A program made the translations under genes and the position numbers. Below the pieces are notes generated by a model that had not been told where the DNA came from, did no database searches, and saw nothing but the letters and a program-made list of their open reading frames with translations. A DNA stretch of 64,000 nt from Massospora cicadina (lineage: Eukaryota > Entomophthoromycota > Entomophthoromycetes > Entomophthorales > Entomophthoraceae). Positions within the stretch are counted from its first letter, which is position 1. Every line of letters starts with the position of its first letter. Location: the NCBI GenBank assembly GCA_022478985.1, contig JAKSZP010009507.1:1-64000 (forward strand). Direction: 5' to 3'. This document shows, in pieces, positions 11,310 to 23,380 of this stretch.

Positions 11310-13030
11310 TATAAAGGGTTTTCGCACCAAGCAGCGAGCGCGTGAGACTACTTTTAGGCACCAGTGTTTAATAGGAACTGAGCTCAAAATAGACGTCCCT
11401 GATGGGCTATACAGGGAAATTGTGGGGCCCTACTAGCAATCACGGCTTAAACCACATGTGGCTCCAGGGCTACTGTTACCAGGAAACGGTGAAGTGAAGG
11501 TACTTTTAGCGAACCTACAGAAGGAGATGATGAAGATCCAACGGCAACAAGTGGTAGCTTATCTACAACTGGCCCCTACTGATGAGGTTTGTCATTTTCA
11601 TAATTACAGATTGTGGGAGGACCTCGGACTAGTGGCAAATTCATCATTCAGCGTCATGACAGTGGTCACGTGGGAAGCACTAAATAGATTGTTTGTGGAA
11701 CAGCAGGATAAGGCGATAGATTATTTGAAAAATACCAAGATATTTTCGTATCTGACAATCATTATTTGGGGTGCACCCAAGGGGTGGTGCATCGGGTAGA
11801 TACAGGGGATCGCCCTCCCATTTGATTGCGACCCAATTCAGCACTCAAAGGTGGCGGAAGAAGTTTTCTCCAATGAGGTAGATAAAATGATCAAACAAGG
11901 GTTGTTAGAGCCATTGAAGAGCCCATGGGCATTACTGGTGCTCATTGTAAAGAAAAAGATGGCACAATTTGGGTGGTCATTGACTATCAAAAGCTCAATA
12001 GCATAACCAAGAAAGATTCATACCCCCTTACGCAGATTGATGACATGTTAGATTAACTGGGAGGGGCTGATTATTTTTCGCCATGGACTTTCTATTGGGG
12101 CACTGGCAGATCAAATTGCCATTGGCGGAGCAAGAGAGATGCTATATCACTTTGAAGGGGTTATTCCAGCCTAGATGTATGCCACAGGGTTTGTGCAACG
12201 CCCCGGCTATGTTCCAGATTGCTATGGATATGATTTTTAGGTGATTTGAAGCTGTCTTGCATCTTAGTTTACCTCAAAGATATCAACATGTTCTTGCAAA
12301 CATTTACAGAGCATTTGAACATATGGAACAAATGTTTCACTGACTCATTGATGCTAATATCAAAATCAAATTTAAGAAGTATAACTTTTTAAAGAAATTA
12401 GATACCTTGGGTTTGTAGTGGATTCAAAAGGGCTTAAACTGCAGCTGGCAAAGGTGGAAGCAATAAGCAAAATGACCCGCCCAGGTAATAACAATGATAT
12501 CCAAGTGTTCTTGGGGATGGTCAGTTACTACCAGTGGTTCATTCCTAACTTTAGTTGTATTGGGGCACCGCTCTTTATGTTAAAGAAAAATGCCACTTTT
12601 GACTGGATGGAACAATGCCAAAATGCTTTTAATATATTACAAACTGCGTTGGCAAGTGCACCTATTTTGCAATACCTCAACTATCAAAAACAATTCAAAG
12701 TGCAAATGTATACATCGCTCTCTGATGTAGGGGCAGTATTATCTCAGAAAGATGATGACAGTGTATAGCACCCTATTGCATTTTATAGCCAAAGCTTAAA
12801 CTGTCATGAACGGAATTACACTGTGACTTAGCGAGAGTGTTTATCAGTGATTTATGCATATAAATAGTTTAGAGTATACCTCCATGGGGTGAATACCAAG
12901 TGTTAACGGATCATGCTTCCTTGCGCTAGCTGCAAAATCTTCGTGAACCTGAAAGATGGCTCACAATATGGGCGTTAAAGCTCTAAGCATACGACTTTAA
13001 GATTTTACAATGGCTGGGAGCGAAAACATC
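11310..13030 (+). pseudogene. G1 linker, reverse transcriptase and RNase H, heavily broken
   Basis: The linker APGLLLPGNGEVKVLLANL (11458-11799) is shared with A and G3. The reverse transcriptase follows: EVDKMIKQGLLEPLKSPWA near 11880, then several frameshifts through the palm so that no intact YXDD can be read. The thumb/connection at 12418-12768 is open (DIQVFLGMVSYYQWFIPNF). RNase H follows (VGAVLSQKDDD, PIAFYSQSLN), with stops replacing Gln/Lys codons near 12768, 12830 and 12868. The order is typical of Ty3/gypsy pol. Confidence 0.75.
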
Positions 13031-13071
13031 AAAATGCATATTGTCTTTCATGACTGCCAACGGTTGCTATT

Positions 13072-14290
13072 ATGGTGGATTTGGCCAACATTATGTATGA
13101 GAAGATGGTGGTAGACAAATATCATGATGAGCTGCCACAAGTGACCAAAGTGCTAGATGGGCTTATGCAGGATACCTTTCTACGCGATGGGGAACTATAT
13201 AAGCAGATTGGAGACTTGACGTTGAGTTTCCCTAAACCTTCCACTAGACCTGTGATTATTATGGATGCCCATCAGGCGGTAGGACACGGAGGATTGCAAA
13301 AAAGTTGGAACTTCGTGACCCAGCTACTATTGGGAGAGCATGCATTATAATGTGCTGGAAATGGTAAACTGTTGCCATCAGTGTCAAGTGGTTAAGCATT
13401 TCCACAAGAAAACTACTTAACATCTGGTTAAGCCTCAGTTTGGCTGGCATACCATTTCCCTTGATGTAGTGGGACCTCTACCAACTGGCGCAAACCAATC
13501 TAAGTATATAATTGTAGCAATTTATCATTTGACAAGATGGGTGGAATCCAGGGCTATTAATGACTTGGGAGCAGTCACTACTGCCAAGTATATAATGGAG
13601 TGCATTATACAGCAACATGACTACCAGCAATTCATCTTAATGGACAACGGAACCAATTTCACCTTGCACATCATGCTCAAGCTGAGCGAGTTGATGGCGA
13701 TCTGCTGGGTTTTGACTACACCCTACCATCTGGAATAAAATAGATTGGGGGAACAGTTCAATGGTACTTTAGTGAACATACTCCATAAGCTGGTGAAAGA
13801 TCACCCTTGAAATGGATTACCCTCCTATCTACAGCTGTGTTTGCGTATAATATCAGCTATCACTCATCCTCTGGCAAGAGTCCCTTCCAACTACTCTATG
13901 GTAGACATCTGGCCCTGTCTGCCCTGCTTTACTCATGTGTAGAGGACACTGGCAGTGTAAAACCACAACGGATTTGACGAACCTAACAGAAACGCTGATC
14001 AATTTACAAATGGAAGCCTATTCTACCATTTTGGCTAAGAAGATTCATGATCAGGCAGCTGAACAGAAGAGACGTAATGGACTTCTGCTGTTAACTTTTA
14101 GGAGACTATGTCTTGTTCAATGACTAACTTGGATTTGGGTGGAAAAACAAGTTCTCTAACATCTGTGCTGGCCTGTTTGAAATAATTGAGAAGACTGGCA
14201 TGGATGCATGCACCATTAAGGAACCCGCGGGTGGTTGGTTTATCAACCGAGTTTATGCAAAGTTCCTTCAAGCATATAAGCAATAGGAGC
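13072..14290 (+). pseudogene. G1 integrase
   Basis: The integrase inserts the cDNA. Seen in order: the HX-H part (DAHQAVGHGG near 13265), a zinc pair remnant (CHQCQVVK near 13375 in a shifted frame), the first catalytic Asp region near 13460 (DVVGPLPTG), DNGTNF near 13645, and EQFNGTL near 13760, where the catalytic Glu is kept. C-terminal FAYNISYHSS and GLFEIIEKTG follow. Several frameshifts and stops separate these blocks. The frame ends at 14287, about 30 bp before the 3' LTR, so G1 has no extra ORF there, unlike A and G2. Confidence 0.75.
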
Positions 14291-14315
14291 ATATCATCCA
14301 GTCAATGAGGGGTAC

Positions 14316-14648
14316 TGTCAAGAAATAGATATGACTGGACAATTTGCTATACATTATGGCAGATTGGAAAGAGTTGAGATGAGCTTTAAGATTTAATTGA
14401 AAAATTTAATGGATAAAAAGTGAATCAATCAAAGTAGCGATAGTTTGATATTGAGGGAATTCTGCCAAAAACTCAAGATAGATGAAAACTCCTAAAAAGG
14501 AAAAGAATAGGAGATTGCCAAGCAGAGGATGTATTTGGCTTGTGAGACTAAGATTTAAGAGTTTGGTGAAAGATTGAGAGGGGGAGGTTTTTCTTAGCGT
14601 TCATAAGATAAGTTTGCAATCCTTAGAAGTTAAAGAAAGTGTTAATAG
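14316..14648 (+). repeat. G1 3' LTR, first part
   Basis: Starts tgtcaagaaatagatatgac and follows the 5' LTR until 14648, where the chromovirus solo LTR begins after the target aatag. Confidence 0.85.
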
Positions 14649-15802
14649 TGTAAGTCCAGGGGAACATCCCCTTTGCATAGATCAGCGATTTTCCCATTCC
14701 CAAACAAGAAGGTCCAAGGAGGGTGGCTGTACCCCTAGTCACCCAGGGAAATCTTGAGCACATGGTAGACAAGCGCTGGGTAACAGCACTCCCTCTAAAG
14801 ATTCCTCCCCCATTACCCTTACTCACCTCAGCTGAACTTGTCCACCGAATTGAGGAAATCTGCACCAAGATTACCAAATCAAAGATGAAAGGTCTAAAAT
14901 CAATGGGATATAGTCCTGCAATTGGAAACCTAATAGTCAAGAAGGGACAAGTATCAAATTATTGGCTGGAATCGCCAATAGGTTTTTACTCAGATAGCAA
15001 TACTATTGATGATGCCAAACACTCCTCAAAATTGTCAGGGATGATCCCCAATGAGCAGATGAAACCTACGGGGTCATTTGCAGATAATTCGAAACCTCTA
15101 TCTAATGAATCAAAAGTTGCAGCTGATGTAACTCATTTGGTCGAATGAACACCCCAGTGACTGGTCACGGGTGGGTTAGGCTTCCCAAACTTGTTTTCAA
15201 CAAATTGGGACTGGCCCTATGTGGGGTGACCCTGGTGAATTCCCATCGCTTGTCAGTCCAGATGTTGTCACGCCAACTGACAAAAAACGTAGTCAAGCCT
15301 CATCCCAGGCGTTCCTAGCCAAACAATAGAGACTCAGCCTGCAGCTTAATCCTTTGATGTTGGTTCCAATTAGTATTATCCGCACCCTCCACAAAAATTC
15401 GCCAGGTTAGGTTGAATTTAAGGGACCTAATCCCTGCTTTGACCCACTACCAATTGACCACTATTTAATCAGTTGCATTGCACTGAGAAAATTGTTGGTC
15501 ATATTTCTTTATCTATCTTTCCAATTAAAACCCTTTACCCAATTCTTGTTCTTATGCTTAAAACTAAACCGCCCTTCCTTCCAGTATTTCGACAAACCCT
15601 CAGGATTTATAGCTGTGTTAACCTGGTATTTTTCTAGGTTTTATGCATAATTATGGCTCATAAGTATTCAATGGCGGAACTCCTTCTTAGTTCCATAAAA
15701 GTCATACCAGAAGTAATGCCACTGGCATTTGGTTTGCTGTTTAGGTGCTTCAGCACTTAAACTTGCAGGCCAGTGTAAAAATAACTTGCTGTTTGCCTGA
15801 GA
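14649..15802 (+). mobile_element. Solo LTR of the CV chromovirus family, inside the G1 3' LTR
   Basis: Starts TGTAAGTCCAGG and ends gcctgaga, flanked by aatag on both sides (14644-14648 and 15803-15807). It is the reverse complement of the CV LTRs at 35852-37282 and 51297-52726, shorter by about 280 bp through internal deletions. A single LTR with its own target duplication and no internal region is the usual product of LTR-LTR recombination. Confidence 0.85.
14723..15148 (+). CDS. LTR-borne ORF of the CV family, solo-LTR copy
   Basis: A 141-codon frame lying wholly inside the LTR and reading in the CV coding direction. Blocks such as RIEEICTKIT, VKKG and MIPNEQ have counterparts in the same order in both full CV LTRs (e.g. 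RISEICTEIT, MVKKG, IIPNGQ). The frame is hydrophilic, Lys/Ser-rich, with no domain I know. Beyond the stop, GGLGFPNLFSTNW (about 15170) and MPLAF (about 15717) again match the other copies. Whether it is translated is unknown. Confidence 0.45.
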   Translation: MAVPLVTQGNLEHMVDKRWVTALPLKIPPPLPLLTSAELVHRIEEICTKITKSKMKGLKSMGYSPAIGNLIVKKGQVSNYWLESPIGFYSDSNTIDDAKHSSKLSGMIPNEQMKPTGSFADNSKPLSNESKVAADVTHLVE

Positions 15803-15807
15803 AATAG

Positions 15808-15945
15808 GGGTGATTGCTCCATATATTATTTATCAGGTTTTTATTAGAGTCAGCGATCACCATATAATCCGATTTGCTTGCTCAGTGGAAATTACCCTGT
15901 GTAAACCAACTCGGCGGAATTAAGCCATCACACCAAAAAATTAAC
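15808..15945 (+). repeat. G1 3' LTR, second part
   Basis: Continues the LTR after the solo LTR: aggggtgattgctccatata matches aggggcatttgttccatata of the 5' LTR. It ends near 15945 in caccaaaaaattaac. The exact last base is uncertain by a few positions. Confidence 0.75.
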
Positions 15946-17765
15946 CCCAAGTTGATCCAATATTAAGCTTTTTGTTGGTCTAAGAAACACAAGCGCCCCT
16001 GTAGCCGTGGATTGGCAGGCATTGGCTACAGTTTATGTGTTGTCCCATATTGACCGCTTGATGATAAAAGTAATTTCTTAGAGGAGATTACTTAGAAGCA
16101 ACATCCCCTAGGTGGTTGGCCATAATTTTAGTAAATAACTTAGTTTCTGTATTAGAAAGTGATATGGGACACCAGTTCGCCAAGTACATCTTATCCTTTT
16201 TCTTAAACAGCGTTATCATGTATGTATCCTGACCCCAGGAAGGAGGCGCGTTTCTAAGAGGCACTTGTTCATTGAGGCAAGCATCAGAGAGGAGTAATAA
16301 TAGGACTTTTTTGTAGAACTCATATGTAATTCCATCTAAGCCTGGGCACTTCCTGTGCGGTGCACCGCAAATGGCATATCAGAGTTCGTCCTGAGTAATT
16401 ATATTCATCAGCTCTGGGTAATGGGAAATAGTGCAGATATGTGCGCCATTGAGAAACTCATTAATTTCAGCCAATTTGACTGATTTAAACTTATTCAACT
16501 TGGAGTTAAAGATCAAACTTTGACAGCCATGGCAGTTGGAGTATCTGCGATGGAGTTGTCCAGCCGCCAACCTGCATGCAGGCCAAGCTCTGGTTTGGTG
16601 AAAAGAATTCATGGAAAACGTAGGTGGAGCACGTGTCAGCTGCCATTATATTTTGTTCCTTGAACTGAACATAAACTTGATGTTTTTGTTGTCTTACCAG
16701 TGCGTTAAGACAAGCAGACACTTCTACCCATTTACAACCCAAAGCCGGGCTGTACCCTGCATCAAAGACATTTTACTTCAGGTGGTCCACTTCCACTAGC
16801 TGTGCTTAATGACTTCATAGGCATCCTGAGAGCAATGCAATGAGAGGTACTGTGCCTGAAGGATGGTGTTCACTTTGAAGGTTGAACAGGTAGCAAGGGG
16901 ATCAGCACATAGCAGTGTGGTGAATTCCGTTGCCAAAGCTTTGATATCCACCCATGAGGAAAACTGGGTGACATGATCTCGTCCAGACAAAGTTTGCACC
17001 ACTTCATCGCCTGTGCCACTGGGATTGATAAAGTGAAGGGGAAAACCAACCTGTGTTCAGAGAAATTGATTTTCGTTGTTGTAAAGTTCTCAATCTGAGG
17101 GCGTAAAAGCTCAATGGTGTAAGAATGAGGTCAATGCGGGACATAGACCTCAGATGACCATTGTGCACATGGGGGTGGGACATGGTGGGTATCAGCGGCG
17201 CATGCTTGGGGAGGGTATCAAAAGCCCCAAGGTGGCTTTTAGAACGCGGAGTTTGACATGCCCCTATGGGGGGTAGGCTTTGAAGGCCAGCGGTCAGTGG
17301 CTGGGTTGTCCTAGCAGTTCATGTCGCCTACCACAAATGGATCATGTGGAAGTGAGAGGGAAGTCATGTTTAAGAGGAAATCTCAGTGAGCCTGCATAAA
17401 GGTCAGGGCGTAAACATTAACAATAGCGTTTCTTCATTGTCCCATGAAAAGGACATGACCATCACATGACCATAGAGATACAAATTCTCAGATATAAATT
17501 TAAAACTATGAGTTGCGCATATAAGCACCCCACAGTGAGGTGATCAAAAAGTAAGGGAGGGGAGGAGCATGGTTGCCCATGTGTCCTTGGCACCGTGCGG
17601 GCAGTGTGATTCCTGAATTGCCAGTATGTCCACAGGTAGATTGTTTTTTAAAAACTCAGTTTTCTAGCCAGGGATGGTGAGGCCTTGAGTTCAGCGATTT
17701 TCAACATCCCTATTGTGAAGGAGACCCTCATTGCACCTTAGGTGCAATTGGCAGGGCTCCCTTGC
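15946..17765 (-). pseudogene. L3 LINE fragment: ORF2 endonuclease and N-terminal reverse transcriptase
   Basis: On the minus strand the sequence runs from the endonuclease start (TIGMLKIAEL, near 17720; VDILAIQESHC near 17620) to the reverse transcriptase: NEFLNGAHI ... NIITQDEL near 16390-16470, GLDGITYEFYKK near 16325-16350, LANWCPISLSN near 16155, and ALVFLDQQKAY at about 15975-16010, where G1 interrupts. There are many stops and shifts. It is colinear with L1 ORF2 throughout, so it is the upstream half of L3. Confidence 0.75.
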
Positions 17766-19130
17766 CCTTCCTCCGCCACTTTTTTAGCAAGCTTCTTATT
17801 GGCACTATGTGTGTTCTGTGGTAACTAGTAAGTGACCTAAGGGTCTCCTTTACTTTGGAAATTAGTTGCACTTTTGGTGTTTTTTTAAATTTAGTCAACT
17901 TTTCATATAGAGGTGCTCCTGTGGTGCACCATAGGAGGTTGACAAAAACTCAGGGAGGGTTATGTTGGGAGAATCAGTTTCAATTGGTTCATAGTAACTT
18001 TGCGCAGGTGAAACTGACTCAAACAGCTGGTCCGCAGGTTGGTGTGCCCAATTTGATTGTGAGCAAATTCTCAAGCTTCTTCAGCTACAAATGACTTGAT
18101 GTCAGTTTGGGTCTGGCAGGCGAGATCATGGACACTACCAAAGCCGCTGCCTTGGCTGCTGCTCTAAGGGCCTATTTGGCCTTTTTGCGCTCTTGTGGGG
18201 ACAAGAGGTTTTACCTGAATATAACACCCCTGCACACCCCATGGGAAGGCGGATTTGGTGTCAATGGCAGGTTTGTAATGGGAGTCAGTGCTTCCCATTG
18301 CATCAGGGATAATCTCTTACTGAGAGATGCCTTCTCTGGAAGGGCAGGTGTGTGCTTTTTGGCCAAAAGCACGACAATAGGTGCAAGTAGGTGAGCGCTA
18401 TCCACTGTAACACAGAATGGGAAGAAGTCCTTCCCATTAATATTAATAACTGTGGTGTGTGGGATTTAAGTTAAAACTTTAACAATAACCACAGATGGGG
18501 TGATCACTGCAATTACTTTACTCATGAAGCTCTGGTATAAGCGAGAAGCGCTGCATTTCAAAAAGCGTGATTCCTCATAACTTTTTAGATCAGTCAAGAG
18601 ATAGCATTCTAGTTCTGCACGTCTCAAAGTTGTGGGGAGAAAGTTAAAAGAGACAAATATTTGGTTAGATTTGATTTAATGTGTGCACTATGTTTTTACC
18701 ACCCGTTAAACATCTGGGAGAACAACCACCAGGCGCACCTGTGCAGCTTTGTCCACTGCTTGCGCGGTTTCAAACTTGTGGTCTAACCAACCCCAGGACA
18801 TAGAATGAGGTGCGACGTACACTACAGCTTGGAAGTTTTTGTATCCATCACCACAGAACTAATATGAAAGTGCCATTAAATTATATCCAATAAAACTCAA
18901 ATCCTGTGCTTCACTGATGACAGGGGCTGTGTGCGGAGTTTTGTTGTATTGATTGCATTTTGTTGCTAAGCTACAATCTACATCGTGATATTTACCGCCA
19001 TTTTTATACTTTTGTCTTGGCCACTGGTGTTGCTGGGGCATTTCCTTACTTTGGACAGTGCGAAAACTAACCCTATGCCCTTTACCACGCTTGCCCAACC
19101 TTTACCCAACATTGGGTGCACATTTATCTC
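17766..19130 (-). pseudogene. L3 LINE fragment: ORF1
   Basis: The minus strand gives VVYVAPHSMSWGWLDHKFETA at about 18770-18830, matching HAVYVATNNMGRGWINIGFETA of L1 ORF1. A knuckle remnant CTYCRAFGQKAHTC lies near 18350-18390; His of CX2CX4HX4C is Gln. At the codon where L1 and L2 carry TGA, L3 reads TGT (18412-18414 on this strand). The N-terminal part (18859-19098) is open but diverged. The 5' end of L3 is not sharply visible; 19130 is an estimate. Confidence 0.65.
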
Positions 19131-19649
19131 CTCGTAGAGATTATCAAACTTACCAGTCTTTAATCAAATCAGTTGCAAAAAGTGATTGCAACGAGAAAGA
19201 AAAGACAATGATAGTATACAGTATTGTTAATATAAGTACACTCAGAAAAATAAGCATCAATACGAATTATTGTAAGGACATCCAAGTTATTTACTTTCCT
19301 TAAATAAATCTAGAGCTTGTCACATAATTGAGGGCTAGATTCTCGCAAGTCCTCAAAAGGTACAGCCACCTGGACCCCAGTCATCTTGGGGCCTCACTAG
19401 AAGGGATTGGAGACTTGAGGGTTTTAACTGTTGGATATTTGGCTCTAATATTAATCCTTCCGCCATTTTAACAACATGTGATCTGTGCAAGCAGTTAGTT
19501 ACTGCTACTCTTTCATTTATTATCACCTGAACTGCTGAAGGAGAAAGGTGTTGTCATTATTTTGTCTCACAGAAGTAAGTTAATAAATTTTACTTACCTG
19601 AGATTTTGTTAGAGGAGGCGGAGGTATAAATTCCTAAATCTACTCTGCC
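19131..19649. other. Unclassified gap between L3 and the G4 relic
   Basis: No frame or motif I can assign. It may include the 3' part of the G4 relic or the target of L3. Confidence 0.3.
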
Positions 19650-21230
19650 CTGTCTTTTCACAACTCCCCATCATCCTCTGAATTTACAGCATGAACTGAG
19701 GGCTTAGAGCGCGTTTAGGGCAACTATTAGCATAGTGCCCCAAATTTTTGAAAATTGTACAGGTAATCTGATTATTATCAGGTCGCCACATAGGAGAGAC
19801 ATAAGACGGAGGTAAATCTTTTTAAAGGAGGAGGCTCAGGTCCATGGTTCAAGAGGCTCTTGAAGAGCTTTTTAAGGCGCCTCAAAAGTGATGGCGCATC
19901 ATCAGAGATAATTTGCCATTTGAGTAATATTATTATCCTCATTTAATACAGTAATAATAACCCCGTAAACCCCTTTATAGGGTTCACAAGCATGACGTAA
20001 AGCAATATGACATTAAAATCATCTATAATGTTAGCCCAGATAGCGTCTGGGCCTCCAGATAAAAACTCTCCGTAAAGGCTTTAACCATCTCATCTTTGAT
20101 AAAAATATATGTTAAGGAACTCTGTTTTTTTTGTGTCATCTGCTCAGATCCATCAAACTCTTTGATCAGAAGATTTTGGCGTTGAGGTAGGCTATGTCAA
20201 TCTTTTGTATTTTAAGCATAATTAAATACTGGCTTTTTGGATGCCAGGTGAATTCATTACTATCCTAACTCAAAATTCTCTTGTGTTCCAGCCATACTAA
20301 TCTCAAGAGGGTAATAAAATTGTGCGCATTTTCCTAGTTTTCTCAAACTTTGGTAATTTAATAAAATTAACATAAAGTTGAGTTCTATAATTTCAGGGTA
20401 AAAGTCCCTGCGTTGCTCCTACATAATCTAAAGGTTGACAAAGTCAAAGAGATGGATTAACCCTTCCAGGAGCCTCTGGAACGGCCTGTGTGGAGGACAC
20501 CACAGGAGCGCAAGCTGGAGTAGCAGCATTACACTGATCTTGTTGTATATGAGTTTAGCAGATAATAGATTATAAATATTCCGCTGGAGGGGTCATCAGA
20601 GTATCCAAGGGAGTGATCTCTCTAGGGGCAGGAATGGTGGTAAGAAAGATGGGTACCTCCCACGTAACCAGCACCTCCTTGCCTTTTCCTTCAGGTTCCA
20701 TCTGAATGGTTTCCCAATTGTTAAGAAATATATATAGAGATGGTTCCTGGAGCCCCCTGGTGACACCTACAAAAATCATTGTGAATCTCAGTTTTAAACA
20801 GATCCAGTATATTAGAAAGACTTAGGCGTTTCACAAGTAACAAGTTTTTGACAAACTTAATATTCTGATTTATGGTAAGAAGATCCTCTTTCAAATCCAA
20901 GTTCTCACTTTCCAAAGATTTTACCTTCTGACCCTCCTTTCCCAGATCCAGATGCTAAGAGTTGATTATTTGATACAAAATTATTATTAGAGCATAATGC
21001 TCTATTTAAGCCCATAACCAAGGTGTCAAGGCATCATAAGTGCTCATGTCCAATACTAAACCCTTCACTAAACGATTGTGGTCCAATATTATCCCGGAGA
21101 TCTGTCCCACAAGTCTACTTAAATAATCCATTACATGACAAATTGCATTAAAATTATTATGAATGCCTCATAGTCAGCTTCTTGAGCTACTGTATGTCGC
21201 TCCACTTCCACCTTAAGATAATTTTCTATT
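19650..21230 (-). pseudogene. G4 relic: gag capsid and zinc knuckle of a gypsy element
   Basis: Read on the minus strand the region shows a helical, Leu/Asn-rich segment (DLKEDLLTINQNIKFVKNLL, 20770-20915), then a capsid-like stretch (YRTQLYVNFIKLPKFEKT near 20360) and a knuckle CTIFKNLGHYANSC near 19720-19765, in which the second Cys of CX2CX4HX4C is Phe. It is a decayed Gag on the minus strand. No pol was found beside it. It belongs to a gypsy gag by layout only; the family is not certain. Confidence 0.5.
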
Positions 21231-21735
21231 TAGGTACTGTGACGAGTAATATATGCAACCCATTAGTGGGTTACTTATCAATTATTCATAATTGTAATGG
21301 ACAGAAAAACCTCAGTTCCGACTGCCTATAATAAATGTTTCTTTGGTGCACCGACAAGCAATCAAAGTGGCCTAACTGAGTAGGGAGAGGTTTGGGGCAC
21401 TGACAGCGCCTAACCTTGCCTTCTACTCATTGGGTACGCACATTCTCTGTGTTGTCCAACTCAACCACATGAAAGCTCCTCAAAATCAAACACCTAAAAA
21501 GACCACAGGTATGCAAGGTATGCAAACCCTGAAACAAACTTTATTTTATTAAGGGTAATAAAAAGAGCCGGCAGATCAGAGCAGATCTGGGGAGCAACTG
21601 ACAATGCTCCCTAGGAAGGAAATGCTAGGGTGAAGATTCCAAAGTGAACTTCAGAATTGGCAGGCGCGCCTTATAAAGGCTTCCTTTGGGGCATCACTTG
21701 AGTCATTGATTAAGCTTGCACAATCCTAATCTACA
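21231..21735. other. Unidentified insertion splitting the G4 gag
   Basis: About 500 bp between the two G4 gag parts, with no open frame. It contains tttattttattaagggtaataaaaa near 21540 and tgtgacgag near 21239. It could be a solo LTR, but I could not find matching target repeats at its ends. Confidence 0.3.
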
Positions 21736-22480
21736 ACTTGGGTGAGGCACAACCCAGCACCCAAAATGACTGAGCCAAAAATATTTAAAGCGATTTGACT
21801 CAGATTTGGATTTTCCAAATCTGAGTCAAAGTGCACAATTGAGTTGAACTCAATCATTACAATAATATTGTTATCAATATGAGACAGATCAGCATTAAGC
21901 TGTTCAACCATTCCTTCCATCATTTGTGGGCATACTGAGTTTAATGCCAAGTAAACATAATGACAGCACTAAAATCCAGAAAGCGTCATCCAACTGTTCA
22001 ATTAGGAGGGAATTATCTTGTTGATGGGCTTCCATGAATGTAACCAGTCAGCTGATATCAATATGCTGGCGGGTGACAATCTGATGAACTTGTCAGATAA
22101 AAGGATTTACATATTTTGCTATCATTTCCACTTATTGATCTTAGGTGGTGAGTCTCCTGAACATCTCGCTGATAGTCATATCGCAGAATTAACAGTAGTT
22201 ATCAAAGTGTATCTTTATACTTATAACCACAAACATTCCCAGTTGTCTTCATTCAAATTGGTGGCCAGGTGGTAACCATGAAGCAAACATTTGGATACTT
22301 CTTGTAGATGAACCTGGAAGACTTTTGGCACTTAAATTAATGCTTAATATTCTGATATACTGCAGGAGGAAACTCTACCATAGGAACCTCTGCCCCTTTA
22401 CTCTCAAAATACTCAACTGAAAATGTTTAATAACTTTGTCACCTTCATCTATTGGCTCATAAAAGTATTTAGCATTAAGG
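21736..22480 (-). pseudogene. G4 relic: counterpart of the G1 upstream ORF
   Basis: Minus-strand translation gives blocks matching the 190-residue G1 ORF at 8205-8777: a HGYHL counterpart of WGYQL, IAKYVNPFI against VAYVLPSI, HQIVTRQHIDI against HQLLCVLARHNIEI, and DNSLLIEQLDDAF against NIHLLLDYLDHSF. Stops and shifts are frequent. It supports this upstream ORF as an ancestral part of the lineage, placed before the capsid in both elements. Confidence 0.5.
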
Positions 22481-23286
22481 TTAATGGTGAAGAGGTTCGC
22501 ATTTAGATTATTACTTGGAAGTAAGTGCTCAGTTAAGTAGCTTGATTATCTGTAATGATCATAACAGTGTTGATATGACGCCAGGGCATCAGATTTTGGT
22601 GCACAGTTTACTTACACTTAAAACTACAAGATACTGTTAGCTGACAGTGACTTATAAAACTTACAATGGAAAACCTTTTCTAGCAAGTGAAACCTTTATT
22701 TATAGATAAAAAGAACCGCAAAGTAGTATCAAATATTGACAAAGACTTTCTGGCTCACAAATTGGCTTCTTCATTGTAGATTTCTCCAGTAACATAGAAA
22801 AAGATTCCCTTACTATTGAGTCACTTTAAGATATGCACCTTCCACTAGCGTTCCTATTGGTGCATTCTATGTTTATTAAGATACACTTAAAAGTGGTAGA
22901 CTATAGGAATAATTCCCTAAATTAGGATTAGGAAGCGAATCATAAGAGATTTGGGTATTTTTATTATAGTTGCAATCAACTGACTGCAATCAATAAACTG
23001 GTGAATGGCCATAATACAATAGGTTTTTTATGCTAGATATTTTGTGCTGGCATGAGGGATATGAGAGATTATTATTTTTGTGATTAATAGTAATGGAACT
23101 TGCACTAATGTGGTTTAAGCATTTGGCCACCATACTAATCATTTATTACTTAAAGTTTTGAGTCAAAAGCCTCAAAAGTAATTTGATACAACTTTAGCAA
23201 CTCCATATACAGCCGTGGGCCACGCGCTGAACAAATAAAACTTATGGATTAGTTCTATATCTAAATACTATTTAAATTAATCTTAG
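22481..23286. other. No gene recognised
   Basis: AT-rich sequence with stops in all frames. It may contain the 5' LTR and leader of G4, but no pair of repeats is visible. Confidence 0.35.
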
Positions 23287-23300
23287 TTATTGCTCAAGCT
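23287..23300. repeat. Target-site duplication of L2, 5' copy
   Basis: ttattgctcaagct occurs here and exactly again at 28520-28533. Confidence 0.92.
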
Positions 23301-23380
23301 AAAGCTTTTCTTTCCCATAACAATCACTTTAGTTACTACGATTTGATTTGAACAACACTTTTGATAATCACACAGGAGAG

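Larger units (their letters stand above)
7485..15945 (+). mobile_element. G1: Ty3/gypsy LTR retrotransposon inserted in LINE L3
   Basis: The element has a 5' LTR (7485-7953), a primer-binding site at 7956, an upstream ORF, gag, protease, reverse transcriptase, RNase H and integrase in Ty3/gypsy order, and a 3' LTR from 14316 that is split by a foreign solo LTR (14649-15802). It ends near 15945. Flanks are cccag before and cccaa after, an imperfect 5-bp duplication. Removing G1 rejoins L3 inside its ORF2 (LDQQKAY ... WDYLK). All coding regions carry stops and shifts. Confidence 0.85.

Noticed and set aside
17740..17770. Inverted repeat attgcacc..ggtgcaat as a terminator or binding site
   Set aside because: Short, inside decayed LINE sequence at the ORF1-ORF2 junction of L3, and not seen in L1 or L2.
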